Positions 32,215-43,387 of a DNA stretch of 64,000 nt are shown piece after piece. The DNA is from Ornithodoros turicata. Its lineage: Eukaryota > Arthropoda > Arachnida > Ixodida > Argasidae. The stretch is taken from the NCBI RefSeq assembly GCF_037126465.1, contig NC_088206.1, positions 72,667,687 through 72,731,686 of the forward strand, read 5' to 3'. A model generated the notes under the pieces. The model was not told the DNA's origin, made no database searches, and saw only the letters and a list, made by a program, of their open reading frames with translations. Every line of letters begins with the position of its first letter. Position 1 is the first letter of the stretch. A program made the translations under genes and the position numbers.

Positions 32215-34153
32215 GTTGTATCCACGCGACCGCGCCGTTGGTTCTTAGGAAGTATAACGGACGATAAAAATGTCTCTGACGTCACATCGCGTCGTCGTAG
32301 TATCAAAAGGGACGTGTACCTGTCAATCACGCCAACTCGTCGTTGACAGTAAGCGCAAACGGTATAACTTACCGTGCGGGGAATCATGGTTGCTTTTCAC
32401 TTCTTTCTTGCACGCCGTAATCCCTGAAGTCACACTTGGACGTCACCACCCGGAATTCAATCAAAAAAAGAACGATCCAGCAAAAAAAGTACGCAACAAA
32501 CCCAGTATAACGTTGGAAGGCTGTTTTTCGTCGTTTGACGGCGTAAACGGCGCCAACCCAAATGGTGGGCAGATAAACGTCACACAAGCAGAACGTCACT
32601 TAAACCTCATAGTCGCAAACAGCTGTGCTGGGTATCGGCCTGGAAAACGTGCACATGTGGAATCCTGGGCGAACCGATGAAGCGGGAAATATAATTGATG
32701 TCTCGCGCGTTGCCCTTGGAGTAAGGTTTCTTCTGCTGGCTCCCGTCAGTTTCTGTCATTGTGCCAATGCGCAAAAAGGAAAAGACGTGACGCGATCGTA
32801 CAGAGGGTTTGAGTCTCGTGAGCTTCACTAGTCAGAAGGTTGTCTTGAGCATGATGCTTGAAAATCGGCGAAAAGACGATTCTCGAAGACAGAAATCTCA
32901 GCGTGTTCGTTCACTAAAGTACCCGTGTAGTACCTCTAAGGACAAGGACACCTTGAGGTGTCCTCTTGACGGCAATGCTTTTCCACGACCAGCGGCGCCA
33001 AGTTCGGGAAAAGAACCGCTTGCGCTTCACCAGGTGGTCAGACTCAAGAAGAGTGACATACTTTTCTCTTCGGTACAATCCAACATCGCTCTCTCAACAG
33101 CTGCTCTTCTTGCAGGTGCACAGAGTAGGTTCTGAGCTGCGTTTCTCTTGACGCAACGCTCACGCAGCAAAATACAGTGATTCACGAGTCCGTGACCTTC
33201 GCGCGAGCAAAGTTTTCCTCGCGCAGTGGATTGTCTCGGATGTTCTTGGTCGAGAAACTGATATAACCGGAGAGTTGTCTCTTGCCAACGTGATATGCGG
33301 CGAGCCTCGGGTCCTAATAGGAACCTCAGGAGCTGCGTGCCTCTGGTGCTTGCATGCTGCAATCTTGATCACGTCATCGGGCGTTGAACAATACTAGATC
33401 GAACATGGAGCGTGCAACTGATGCACCATCATCACCAAACGACGCGCATCAGCAACCACTTCCTGGAGGACAACTTTGCGTTCTCACTGCATCAGCGACG
33501 AAGCTCGCGATGCACACTGAAGTATACGATTCGATAGACCGCACGACTTTCACACCGGAAGACACACCTGCAGCACCCAAACACTCTCGCAGACCACTCA
33601 GTGTCCCATTGGCAGTCCAGTACAGCAGACGTTGGATGACCTGGGCCTCGTGAACCGGGTCGTAGAGGATCCACCGCGGAGCTGCCTTGCGGTGGGGGCT
33701 AGGATGTTTTCGGCTGCAGTCACATCGGAGACCAGGGCTTTTGGAAACGGGGAGCAAAATATTTTTAGCGGTCTCGTAAGCGGGGCTCGCGCGACGCGAA
33801 GTTCTGCGCGAGGTTCTGCCGAAGCTCTGCCTGTGCCTCGAGAGAGGGGGGAGGAAAAGGGGAACGCACAGGTGTTGCGTGGATTGGACGTTGGGAGCGA
33901 GAGTATGATATGGAGGAGAGAGAACTTTCTGTAAGGTGAAGCCTTTTCTTGCTGTTTCTTCGCCCGTACAACTGCGCGCGGCCGGCGCACGTTTGTGTAA
34001 GGGATGTCTGTTTCTGTTTTTTTTTTGTTAATCGTAGGACGAGCGTGAACAACGGTCGTTAATTAAGAGAGGTTGTAGGTTGGTATAGGGTTTCTGCGCA
34101 AGAAAGTTCGCGAGCAAAAAATACCTAATAAGTCTAGGAAACGCGCATACTAT
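32215..34153. other. Intergenic stretch with several weak open frames
   Basis: Between 32800 and 33930 the sequence is more G/C-balanced and frames are open longer (plus 32809-33135 and 33384-33653; minus 33598-33990). None shows a domain or splice frame I recognise. A decayed gene or retroelement is possible but unsupported. Confidence 0.35.
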
Positions 34154-34441
34154 AGGCTTTCCCGCCCGTTTTATTCCAAATGCCATCTGGATTAATTCGA
34201 GTGCCATCTGATTTAATCGAGGAGCTATCTGAAATAATCCAAGCGCCATTCAGTCTAATCCGGGTGCCATCTGAATTAATCCATGCTGTTTTTAAGCACT
34301 ATAACCGTGTATTCATAATTCAGATGGCTCCCGGATTAAATTGAATAGAACCTGGATTATTTTAGATGGTACCCGGATTAAATTGAATTGCGCCTGCATT
34401 ATTTCGGATGGCACATAGATTAAAATGGGCGGGAAAACCTA
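34154..34441. mobile_element. Foldback element with internal GCCATCTG repeats
   Basis: The left terminus AGGCTTTCCCGCCCGTTTTA is inverted at the right (TAAAATGGGCGGGAAAACCT). Each arm is itself a tandem series of units of about 25 bp on the theme GCCATCTGAATTAATCCGGG (left) and its inverse (right). No coding. Confidence 0.65.
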
Positions 34442-34595
34442 GATGCTGGGAAGTGTGCTGAAGGGTTGCTTTCAAATATTCGGAACATTAAAACGTTCAA
34501 TATTATTTGAAAATGTGACTCACACGAGCAACGTGAGGCAGTTCTTATGGAGCACATGTCATTACGTAGTTTAGTTTTTCTTTTCGTTTTTGCCG

Positions 34596-34791
34596 CACGG
34601 GCAGTCTTCAACGACCATTGAGATCGATGACCATTGAAAACGCAGGTAGCACTCCCTAGCGTGTAATGTGTCAACCTATCAGGAAACATTGGATCCAATG
34701 CTCGTTGAGACGTTGACGCGTTACCCGCTTGATGGCGCTACGCGCATTTTCAATGGTCGTTGGTTTCAGTGGTCATTGGAGACTGCCCGTG
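34596..34791. mobile_element. Foldback MITE, 196 bp, CACGGGCAGTC ends
   Basis: The left arm CACGGGCAGTCTTCAACGAC and right arm GAGACTGCCCGTG are inverted over about 75 bp, including internal ACGACCATTGA and GACCATTGAAAA blocks. No clear target duplication. Confidence 0.6.
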
Positions 34792-34837
34792 TGACAGGGT
34801 TAGAAACATATTTATTGAAGCCTTATATATACAGGGT

Positions 34838-35060
34838 GTTCAGTTTTCGTTACAAGTCTTTTTTATAAAAAAAAAAAGAAGAACAACTATGGGAGCAGAT
34901 GTCGTTTTTGCAGATAATCTATACGGCTGGGCGGACATCCTCTCGAAGAGGGTATGCAATTACAAGGTGTCTAATTACCTATAATTAATTAATTAGCTCT
35001 TTAATTAGGGATTCTGGCGAAAAGCGAGATAGCAGAGTGGGAGGCAATCTTCGTTGGTAG
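34838..35060 (+). repeat. Dispersed repeat, copy 1
   Basis: It starts ACAGGGTGTTCAGTTTTCGT and contains AATTACCTATAATTAATTAA, CTCTTTAATTAGGGATT and AGCAGAGTGGGAGGCAATC. The second half recurs on the opposite strand at 36080-36190. Confidence 0.6.
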
Positions 35061-35342
35061 CCATCCCATCGTTTAAATCCTAAAACGCGCGTTGTAATAT
35101 TCATCGTCGAATCGCAGATTAACCGAAACCGTTGCGCTGGGAGGACGCTCATTCCACGTCAGAGTGTCACGTGCTTTGAAGCGATGAAGCTGATTGGAGT
35201 AAGTGCTGATCTTCTGGCTAGATCAACTGCGTTGGTTGGCTGAGCGGTTAGAGTGCTAACCATGCCACGTCGAGACTGCACTATAAGAAAAAAGGGGCGT
35301 GAAAAGGTGGTAACTCCTATCGTTACCACCAAGTTCATCATA
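35061..35342. other. Intergenic; tRNA-like fragment near 35230
   Basis: GGTTGGCTGAGCGGTTAGAG at about 35234 resembles the 5' half of a Ser/Leu-type tRNA or a SINE head; the rest of the cloverleaf is not there. Confidence 0.35.
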
Positions 35343-35548
35343 CACTCTTAAAAATGAACTTCACCGCATAGCACGCTCCTAGCAAACCATCATCTCAAAT
35401 GATATCGTTATCAGCACTGATTTGTTGAAAACGGGGGGCGTACGCCTTTTTTGTGACACTTATGCTGTTCATAATTCAGATAACGATATCATTCGAGATG
35501 ACGGTTGGCTAGGAGCGTGCTATGCGGTGAAGTTCATTTTTGAGAGTG
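35343..35548. mobile_element. Palindromic TA-MITE, family 1, internally deleted
   Basis: Left arm and loop are present to CTGTTCATAATT, then it jumps directly to CAGATAACGATATCATTCGA, losing the right inner arm (206 bp in total). Ends CACTCTTAAAAATGAACTTC and TTCATTTTTGAGAGTG. Confidence 0.8.
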
Positions 35549-35571
35549 GAGCGTCTGATAAAGGGTGTACC

Positions 35572-35745
35572 AGGGTGGCAAAAGCAATTATCATATACCC
35601 AAATGGCTACAAAAAGGCGTACGCCCCCCTTGCTCACCGAATCAGGAGCGGTAACCCTATCATTCGTGGCGGAGAGTGAGGTAGTAAACTTTGCAACCTT
35701 TTAGGCGCAACATGTGTAACTGCTCCATCCTCTTTTTTTTTCTCA
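35572..35745. mobile_element. Half of the third palindromic MITE type
   Basis: GCAATTATCATATACCCAAA, GGCGTACGCCCCCC, GCTCACCGAATCAGGAGCGG and CTTTGCAACCTTTTAGG are the inverse of the 20586-20728 left half. Confidence 0.55.
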
Positions 35746-36003
35746 GAGAATGTGGGAGATACCCGGGTTCAAATCCTCGTGCCTGCTGTACTGTCTGGGG
35801 TTTTTCCTGGGTTCTCCTCAGAGGCTGACAGACATACCACCAACTCCGCGTTGGTCAACCTCGAACGTCATGCGCTCCTGAGGCGTGCTGCTTTTCTAAT
35901 CCGGGCACCGGCTGTGGTGTCCGGGTGTTTTCCGCAGTTCCCTGTGAAGTCGGCCCAGGACTCACAATCCCCCTGCGGCAAGCACTTCCACCACCACCGA
36001 TAG
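35745..36003 (+). mobile_element. SINE fragments, two partial copies
   Basis: A B box (GGGTTCAAATCC, about 35766) with CTGTACTGTCTGGGGTTTTT, then a second partial body (CCGGGCACCGGCTGTGGTG, GTCGGCCCAGGACTCACA). Same family as 1657-1974. Confidence 0.5.
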
Positions 36004-36079
36004 GCGCGCTGTTTTGGTTTTGGCTCATTTGCATAGCGAACTTTGGTGATGGACATTTCACGGCACCCGTTCGTTTCGG

Positions 36080-36190
36080 GATTTTTGAAAAAGATAGAAT
36101 AGCTCTCAACGGGGATTGTCTCCCATTCTGCTATGTTGCTTTTGCCCGAAATCCCCGAATTAAAGAGTTAATTAACGAAGTTTAGGTAAT
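36080..36190 (-). repeat. Dispersed repeat, copy 2
   Basis: On the minus strand this reads AATTACCTAAACTTCGTTAA, CTCTTTAATTCGGGGATTTC and AGCAGAATGGGAGACAATC, matching 34970-35060 in order. Confidence 0.6.
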
Positions 36191-36242
36191 TAAATTAAAA
36201 ATCTTCTCGTAGTTCTCTTGAAAGGATGTTCACCTGGCTGTA

Positions 36243-36404
36243 GGCGGGAGGCGTACGCCTTTTTTGTGACATTTATGCTGTTCATAATTGTCACAGAAAA
36301 GGCGTACGCCTCCCGTTTTCAACAAATCAGGGCAGATAACGATATCATTTGAGATGATGGTTGGCTAAGAGCGTGCTATACGGTGAAGTTCATTTTTAAG
36401 AGTG
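36243..36404. mobile_element. Palindromic TA-MITE, family 1, 5'-truncated; last copy in the window
   Basis: It begins at GGGAGGCGTACGCCTTTTTT, with loop CATTTATGCTGTTCATAATTG and right arm to TTCATTTTTAAGAGTG. No further copy is seen to the right. Confidence 0.8.
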
Positions 36405-39400
36405 TCGAACCTACCTGCAAAGATGGCGTCGGTGTAACTTTCACCGTTTTTTAATAACGGACAAAAATGAACGCTCTGTATATAACACACACAAAAAAAT
36501 GCGTTAAAGTATTTAAAATGGTTTTGTACAAAGTGTGTCTCTGCTGCTTAACGCATGCAGTTATATTTCCTGTCATGCACTTGTTCTTGCGCGTCTTTTT
36601 GGCAATTAAATGAAAAGACTAAGTTGCCGGCACGGATATTTCGACGCTACGCGCGCAGAAAAACTTACGATATTTATAACAGTAGATAATTAAAGAACGA
36701 GGTCATGCGAGGAAACTGAATAGGTAAACCTGCAAACATCGGAGTAGAAGCAGACGACAGATCTGCGAGAGCCGCTTGAAAGCAGACGACTCGCAGCAGC
36801 ATCGTCTGCTTTTGAGATTGCCAACATCACTCCGTTAACCCATCCATAACGCTAACGCGCACATTCACGTGGTTTATATACTGTCGAATTTTCTTAGTGG
36901 GGTTTCATCGTGTTTTAAACTCAAAACACTCCGCTTTCCCGTTCCCAAAACCTTCTTTGGCTATAAACCGGGAAGATGCATTTTTACAGATGTGCGTCAA
37001 TCGTTGGACGGCTTTTTTTAAAAGACAAGGTTGCTTCCAGAGGTTCGGTAAATAGTCGAGATTAGTGTAGGCATGCATCACGCTAATTTTTTGACAGCTC
37101 CCTACTTTTCCCTCGTTAGTTTCACTAAGGGAGCATCTATTCTGGAATTTCCAAGCTGACCCTCACATGGCTAACATCACGTGACTGGCCCTCATTTTCG
37201 GCTTCTCTCAGTCTCTTGTTCACTGTTCCATGGACGGTTCTTATGAACAACCAAATGCAATTAAACGAAAGAGAGCGTTTCCTTTTCTTTTTGCGACATG
37301 TACGAAGAGAACTAGGCCAAGTTTTCAATGTTCGTGTGGTTGTTTGATAAAAGCAGTCAGAAAACGAAATCGTACATTGTACGAAAATACATTATCCGAA
37401 AATGTGGCGTTGAAAGCATGGGTGTCGAAGCAGACGACATCTGCTGCAAACCAACTTGAACGCCAGACGATTCTCAGGAACATCTATACTGCCTATTACC
37501 TATATACCTTTCCCGTTTCCTCATTCCGAGGTGCTGGGATACATTCAAAGTACATTATTTCACTCTAAAAAAAGTACATTGTTCATTATTGGCGTAACAT
37601 GATGCATAAAACGAACGCGGGAGAAAACGATGTAGGCTTCGTAAAATTTAGATGCAGATCATCGTTTGCCTATCTGTTAGTTTTCTTTTTCTTTTTCTTT
37701 TGGGTATACCCAGTTTCTAATAGAAGGTATTTGCATGTTTTGGGGCCACGCGCCATGCAGTGGTACGAATTTTGCGTGGGAATGTATATTTTGCAGGTTA
37801 GCGCATGCTTGGATTTATGTTGCATGTCTGTGCGTAAATGCGTACTTCGTCTGGCCAGACGTGCGAGTATATAGAAAAAAGGAATCTTGCCTCTTCGCAC
37901 GGCATATTGCGCATATTGGCATTTTGAACTTAGCGTATTGCGACGTGCAAACGGGAATGCGGAACGAGGACAGCGGCGACAGAGGTAGACAGGCTTTGCA
38001 GTCCCTGGGCAAGCTTCAGCGCAACTTGTGCCGTGTTTTGCTGAAGGTGACCGTAGGAAACCTCATCTACTGCTTCTGTAATCCATTGGACTGCGCGCGA
38101 GATTTTGCCCCGCAGCGATATCGAAGGACTATTTTATCGCTTTTGTCATGGACTACCAAATAGCCCGTTTTTTAACCCTTTTTGACTGACCGAGACCTGT
38201 TCGTCAGAACAGCATGCGTATGCTGGATGCACCCGGATGGAAACGTAAATGAGTTACATAAGGTGAAAAATTCTAAAGTGCTTCAGAAGTGATGACCATT
38301 GAATATCGTGGATATACATTCCCGTCATCTGAGTTCGCTCTATATACATAGAAAGCAGCCTTTCTCTCAAGATGACATCGCAGGAGTTACGGGTACAGTT
38401 CATTGTTCTCAGTTGTCTCGTGACGTAAACCCCAATTATTAATTATTAATTAATTAGCTCATTGCTATCAAAAAAGTCTCGCAGTGATTAAGAGAAACCG
38501 CAAACAGGACGGCTGTCTCTGCTCAAATATTTGGATATATGTTCGTTGTAGTGTCGTTCGTTGAACAGTCTTTGAGTTTGAGTTTGATTTGCAATTTTCG
38601 TGCGCAAAGAAATCTGGGATCATGCTGCGCCTTGAACAGTCTTTCGTAGCTGTTCCAGGAACGCTTGGACTAAAACTGACCGCCAAGTTGAAGTTGAACG
38701 CAGCCTTCGCGAGAAATCCTTGGTTCCCCGAGACTATCAGAAAATTTGTACAGAGTTGAACCGGCTAACAGGCGTCAGCAGATGTCGTCCGACACGAAAT
38801 TGCTCCCACTTCTCAAATATTCTCCCGTAACAGCAGCGTGCGACGTTGACAGTCTCATCATACAAGCTGATCCTGAGGACAAGCGTCAAGGCTTCAGCCA
38901 TGAGAGCTTGGAGCACGCTATCTGTAAACTAACCGAACAGACCTGTGAGTCGGAGGGACAAGTAGCCGGGGGAAACGTCGTACTAGCTCAAAAATCGGCG
39001 TGTTTTATTTCACTGAATGTTTCCGCTTTTTTTTTTGTTTTTTTGTTGCATATTTGCGTGAAATTTCGTGCATTTTTAGTGCGTATAAATCCGCGGTCTG
39101 ATGATGTGTGTAAACCGTCTGGAGACGAGTCCCGTTGTTGACTCGGAAATTTGCCCCGTCATCGAAATACTGAGCCAAGTTGCGGAATTTCTGCCCCCCC
39201 CCCCCCCCCCCCCCCTCCCTTGTCTTCTGTCACTCTTTGTCTTTCGACAAGAAGGAACACAGAGGAACACTTTCTTCCTGGTCCTGGCACAAAGAGCGCG
39301 ACTTTTTGGTAAACTTCCAGGGGATCGAAGGTCCAAAAGTTATGCAACCGCCTCAAAAGTGTCCTATTTCTGCATGCACGGCTGACCGGCGTCATACGAG

Positions 39401-39469
39401 AATGCACCAGTGGCCGAATGTATAAAACATATGGGGCCGGCCAGGGAAGCGATGGGTTTGAATACGGCT
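36405..39469. other. Intergenic stretch; GCAGACGAC cluster
   Basis: Exact GCAGACGAC 9-mers lie at 36750, 36782 and 37430, with near matches at 36803. A 22-base C run is at 39194-39215. Plus-strand frames at 37735-38163 and 38746-39141 are open but without a recognised family. Confidence 0.45.
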
Positions 39470-39690
39470 TCGCTGTCTCAGGTTTTTCCGGCATGCACTC
39501 TTTCCACTTTCTGGATGCCACAGGGGCGTAGCCGATATAAAAGAGGCCTTCCCTACTGGTAGTCCCAGCCCCCACCGAAAGAAATCCCTAGCCACGCCAT
39601 TCCTGGACGCCCTCCGCTCCTTCCTGCTGTCCTTTCTACGTCCGGCTCACAGCCACATTTGCTTCGCGGTGCCAATACGGAATAATAATA
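39470..39690 (+). mobile_element. SINE fragment
   Basis: CTGTCTCAGGTTTTTCCGGC, CTCCTTCCTGCTGTCC and CACATTTGCTTCGCGGTGCC, then AATAATAATAAAAGG; the head is decayed. Confidence 0.55.
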
Positions 39691-40032
39691 AAAGGAATGC
39701 CTCGAGTATTTCTGCAGCTTTCACGATCGTCAAGGATGGCGAAGTACTCATATAAGCAGAGTTGTACGTAACGCGGTACTAGTAATTGCGTTACTAGTAA
39801 TCAATTACCTTTTTCAGTAATTTTTTACCGTAATCATATAAGTTTGTGAGCAAGTAATTTTCTAAGTAATCTGATTACAATTTTCGGTAATCAATTACTG
39901 AGTAATCGATTGCTTTTCTAACCTTGTGTCAACAATGGCAACCCTTTTCCAAGCCAATCTGTACTTCTGTTCCACCACGAGTTCGACTGAAGCAATGACG
40001 TAGAGGTCACTGTGACGGCAGTCTCTTAGTCC

Positions 40033-41135
40033 CAGTGTTGTACGTAGCGCCGTTACTAGTGGCGGCGCTACCGTATCCGTTACTTTTTTCGGTAGCGGAG
40101 TAGAGATCGCGCTACTTTTTTAAACTGGTAACGAAAGAAGTACTTCCGCTACAAATTTGCGGTAGCGCAATCTTTGAGCGCTACCGCTACTTTCCGAGCT
40201 GGGGTTCGCGACAACACGACTTCGACCTATCATCAAACCTCCACTCTGCCTGCCTTCGATCAAGCTGCCCGATATCACAACTCATTCTGGGGAGAGCGGG
40301 CAAATAGCCGAAAGGAGGGCACAGAGGCCGTTATCTTACAAAGAGGGTGTGTCCTCCACGTGTTCCCTATTTGGGATGAACCTTCTTGAAGATTTGGTGC
40401 ATTGTCGGAGTTGTCTGCAAACTGACGTCACTCCATCCTGGAGCCGTTCTCGCTAGCTATGAGTCATGACATTCCACGTGACATTCCACCACGTACGCTT
40501 AGGTGCTTGACAGTTGCCATTTCTTGTCCGCTGCGATGGAGGGACGATGGCCTGCTACAGTACAAAACAGTAGCGTGGTGTTCAGATGTCTACTATGCGC
40601 TTCGGTGGGAAAGCTTTATCTGTGCGTCAAGGAAGTCAACGTCCAATTTGAAAAAGCACACCATGGTATGTTTACTAACTTCTCGTTCCGGGCAATCCGA
40701 GTTCTTTTTGTGACAAAGCTGTTGAGCCTTTTATCGGTAGACTTGCTTTGTGCTTTATTTGCTTTAGAGGAAGAGAAAAAGATATGTAGGATACCGAGTA
40801 GGCTTTAGTAAATCTGTAAAAAAAAAACGGTTTTCAAAATTTTAGCCTTCAGGCAACCTACGTGTAACCTCCATTGGACGTCGATTTATTATTTTGAGAT
40901 ATTGTTTTATTTTATTATTTATTATTTAAGGACGTTTGAAGTACGTCATCAACGATACTGTTTGTTTCTTTCCTAAAAAGTAGCGCATGAAGTATCGCGT
41001 TACTATTTACGGGTAACTGTAGCGGTATTCCGCTACTTTTAGGTACGAGTGACGATATCGGAATTTCGTTACTTTTTGCTCAGGTAGCGCGTATCGGTAT
41101 TGCGCTACCTTTTTCGGGTAGCGGGTACAACACTG
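40033..41135. mobile_element. Nested hAT element, 1103 bp, perfect 8-bp duplication
   Basis: Ends CAGTGTTGTAC and GTACAACACTG, flanked by identical CTTAGTCC (40025-40032 and 41136-41143). Subterminal zones carry GTAGCG/CGCTAC repeats. It contains the broken BED-finger segment at 40503-40700. Confidence 0.85.
40503..40700 (+). pseudogene. hAT transposase BED-type zinc finger remnant
   Basis: One frame reads FRCLLC and, after a shift of frame, another reads SRKSTSNLKKH, the two halves of a BED/hAT zinc finger (CxxC then STSNLKKHxxxxH). The halves lie in different frames, so a frameshift is present. No catalytic (DDE/RNase H) or dimerisation region follows. It is the leftover 5' coding part of the nested hAT. 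Confidence 0.5.
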
Positions 41136-41642
41136 CTTAGTCCACACGTGTTCCATGCACACCACAGTAATACGATAATCCCTTACGACCGCGACCTACT
41201 GGAGCAACAGTCAAATAGGTGACTGTATTGATACATTGGGCGGGCTAAACATAGCAATATAGTAACAAAACGACGCGCATGTTTCGACTTGGATGTTTCG
41301 ATGTTGTTTTAAGTGTGTAAATAAATCTATAATAAACGCGTGTACGTGTTTTGAACGTTGCTTTCAAACGTATTTGTGAATTTCACTTATCATGTACGCT
41401 GGTGTCTCATATTAGAATTTGCAGCAAGAGCTGCATGGTTGCATTCCCCGCAGGCTTGTTGGCTTTGGTACGGCTCACGATTTGAAAGTAATGGTAAAAG
41501 TAACGCGTTACATTTTTAATCGGTAACGTATTACATTTGTGATGAAGTAATTTGTAACGGTAAATAATTACTTTCCGCGCAGTAGTAACAGCAATTTAAT
41601 CAATTACTTTTTTCGAGTAACGTGTAAAACTCTGCATATAAA

Positions 41643-43199
41643 TGAAGTGAAGTGAACTTGAAACTGTATGGGTTGCAACCCGGGTGTGATCCACGCGTTG
41701 ACAATGTGTGCTGATGAAACCGAGACAGGGAATACTGTAATTTGGAACAGGATCTAATTTCGCGACAGTTTGGCGGGCCTACACTTGCCTCGTGAGTGAG
41801 CTATACCATTACGTTCTTGTCGTACGCCGCATGTGGCTTGAACCGTACCGGGGTGCTTACACAAAATGCACGTGCGCGTAACAAACAGTAAGAGGTCCAA
41901 CGGCCACGAAGCGATAGAAGTTGGAAATAATTGGGCAGCAGGAGCTAGGAAAGCAACGAAAGCTATCGTTTCGAGGCAGTACTGGTAAAATTAACTCCTG
42001 GTTTTCGAATAATTTCGAATTTTTGAAGCCTACGGAAATGCAGCAAAAATACATCCAAAAACAAATTACAGTGATACAACATTGAATGGCCTCGTAACAT
42101 TATGAAATAACTGGACAACTTCTGTTTGTCAGCTATACAGCTGCCACGTTTCCGGAGGTCTCAAAAATTATAAACTCTGAATGCCAGTAACCCTAAATAT
42201 TGGTTACAAATATGGTCTGCATTGTAGTAACTCCCCACTCATCATTTCAAAATAAAGTTGTTGTTGTTGTTAATCTGCATATACAGTCAGCATGCACTCG
42301 ATTTATGAACGAAAAAAAAATATTTCTTAAGTCGAGGGATTCATAAACAAAAGTTTAGAATGAGGCAGGGGAAGTGTCTTGTCCCAAAGAGGGAATTCGT
42401 AACTCGCGCATACGTGCATCTCAGTACCTGACTGCATACATGTATCTCAGTCACACATCCTAGTATCAAAGAAGTAAGACACTGTGATACGGAGTTGAAA
42501 TCACACTATGGCGAGTCAATTTCTTCTTTTTTTTTTTTCAGCGACGGGTTAACAAAACTGTGCGCAAATGATTACATCGCACATACCTCGGTGTTCTTTT
42601 CGCATTTCTTCCATTCACACGTGTCCTGCACAGCGCGCTTCTCCGCGTGCTCCATACTTCCCGCACGTTCGCCGTACAAACCAGCAAAGTCTTCGCTTCC
42701 CCTAAGTAAGCCAGTTTTCTTACACGTGCCGTCGAAGCGTAGCGGCTAATCTTCATTCTAAATGGAGGTGAGGGGACTGCCCAATCTGGGAATTTTCCGA
42801 AAAGTCCGTCCTTGACAGCCAGGTTGCCAACTTTTTAAAGCGCGTATTTCATTCTAGATGAACTGGTACAGTACAGTGCTGTACATTTCTGAATCATTCT
42901 CACTTCCAAAAACGCAGGAGAAAGAGAGAGAGAGAGAGAAAACATAACACGGTTGGGGAAATTCGCGGAACGAGTTATTCTATGCTGGTTTGACACGGTC
43001 AGTATTGATAAGAAAAGTCTCATTCCTTATCAGACATATTGTGTAACCGAAATACGCTATTAAAAGAGCAATAAAATGAGAAGGGAGGCAGATTAGGCGA
43101 TTTCGAAATTTAATCGAACCTTTCCTTTTTAATAAATTACTCCTAAATATATTTTATTCGTTTTACTCGTTATATTCACGATGTATATGGACGAGTGGA
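41643..43199. other. Intergenic stretch with a second retroposon tail
   Basis: CACTCATCATTTCAAAATAA then AGTTGTTGTTGTTGTT at 42236-42272 matches the 2840-2913 tail. T-run at 42526-42538; (GA)n at 42921-42940. No gene is recognised. Confidence 0.45.
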
Positions 43200-43387
43200 T
43201 ACAGTATTCGCTGCTTGGTGGGTGGTAGTTTCAAGGCCATTCAAAGGTTGAGCGGTGGTGGGCTCCAATCCTTCCATCCGGCTACGTTTTCCGGCAGACT
43301 TTCCCGACGTCACAGTTTCCCCTGGAATTGGCCCGGGGCGCACATGTCCGTCTACCCCCACCTGTACGGCGCTCATCTGACGTAGCG
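43200..43387 (+). mobile_element. SINE fragment, split by a hAT element
   Basis: A decayed B box (GGGCTCCAATCC), TTTTCCGGCAGACTTTCCCG and GGCCCGGGGCGCACATGTCC. The hAT at 43388-44018 is inserted near its 3' end. Confidence 0.55.

Larger units (their letters stand above)
39757..41634. mobile_element. hAT element, 1.9 kb, hosting a second hAT
   Basis: The left end CAGAGTTGTACGTAAC and right end GTAACGTGTAAAACTCTG are inverted. Flanking octamers CATATAAG (39749-39756) and CATATAAA (41635-41642) match at 7 of 8. Subterminal zones are rich in GTAAT/ATTAC repeats. Most of the interior is the nested element at 40033-41135. Confidence 0.7.

Noticed and set aside
4302..36404. A recurring open frame reading KKAYASRFQQIRADND...WLGACYAVKFIFKS, present in many places
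   Set aside because: It is the reading of the palindromic MITE arm in one frame. It appears on both strands because the element is a hairpin, usually lacks an ATG, and stops at the element end. Not a protein family.
4302..36404. Impression of a repeat array such as CRISPR
   Set aside because: Spacing is irregular (0.1-5 kb), units are about 250-bp hairpins with 2-bp duplications, and the genome is eukaryotic with spliced genes.
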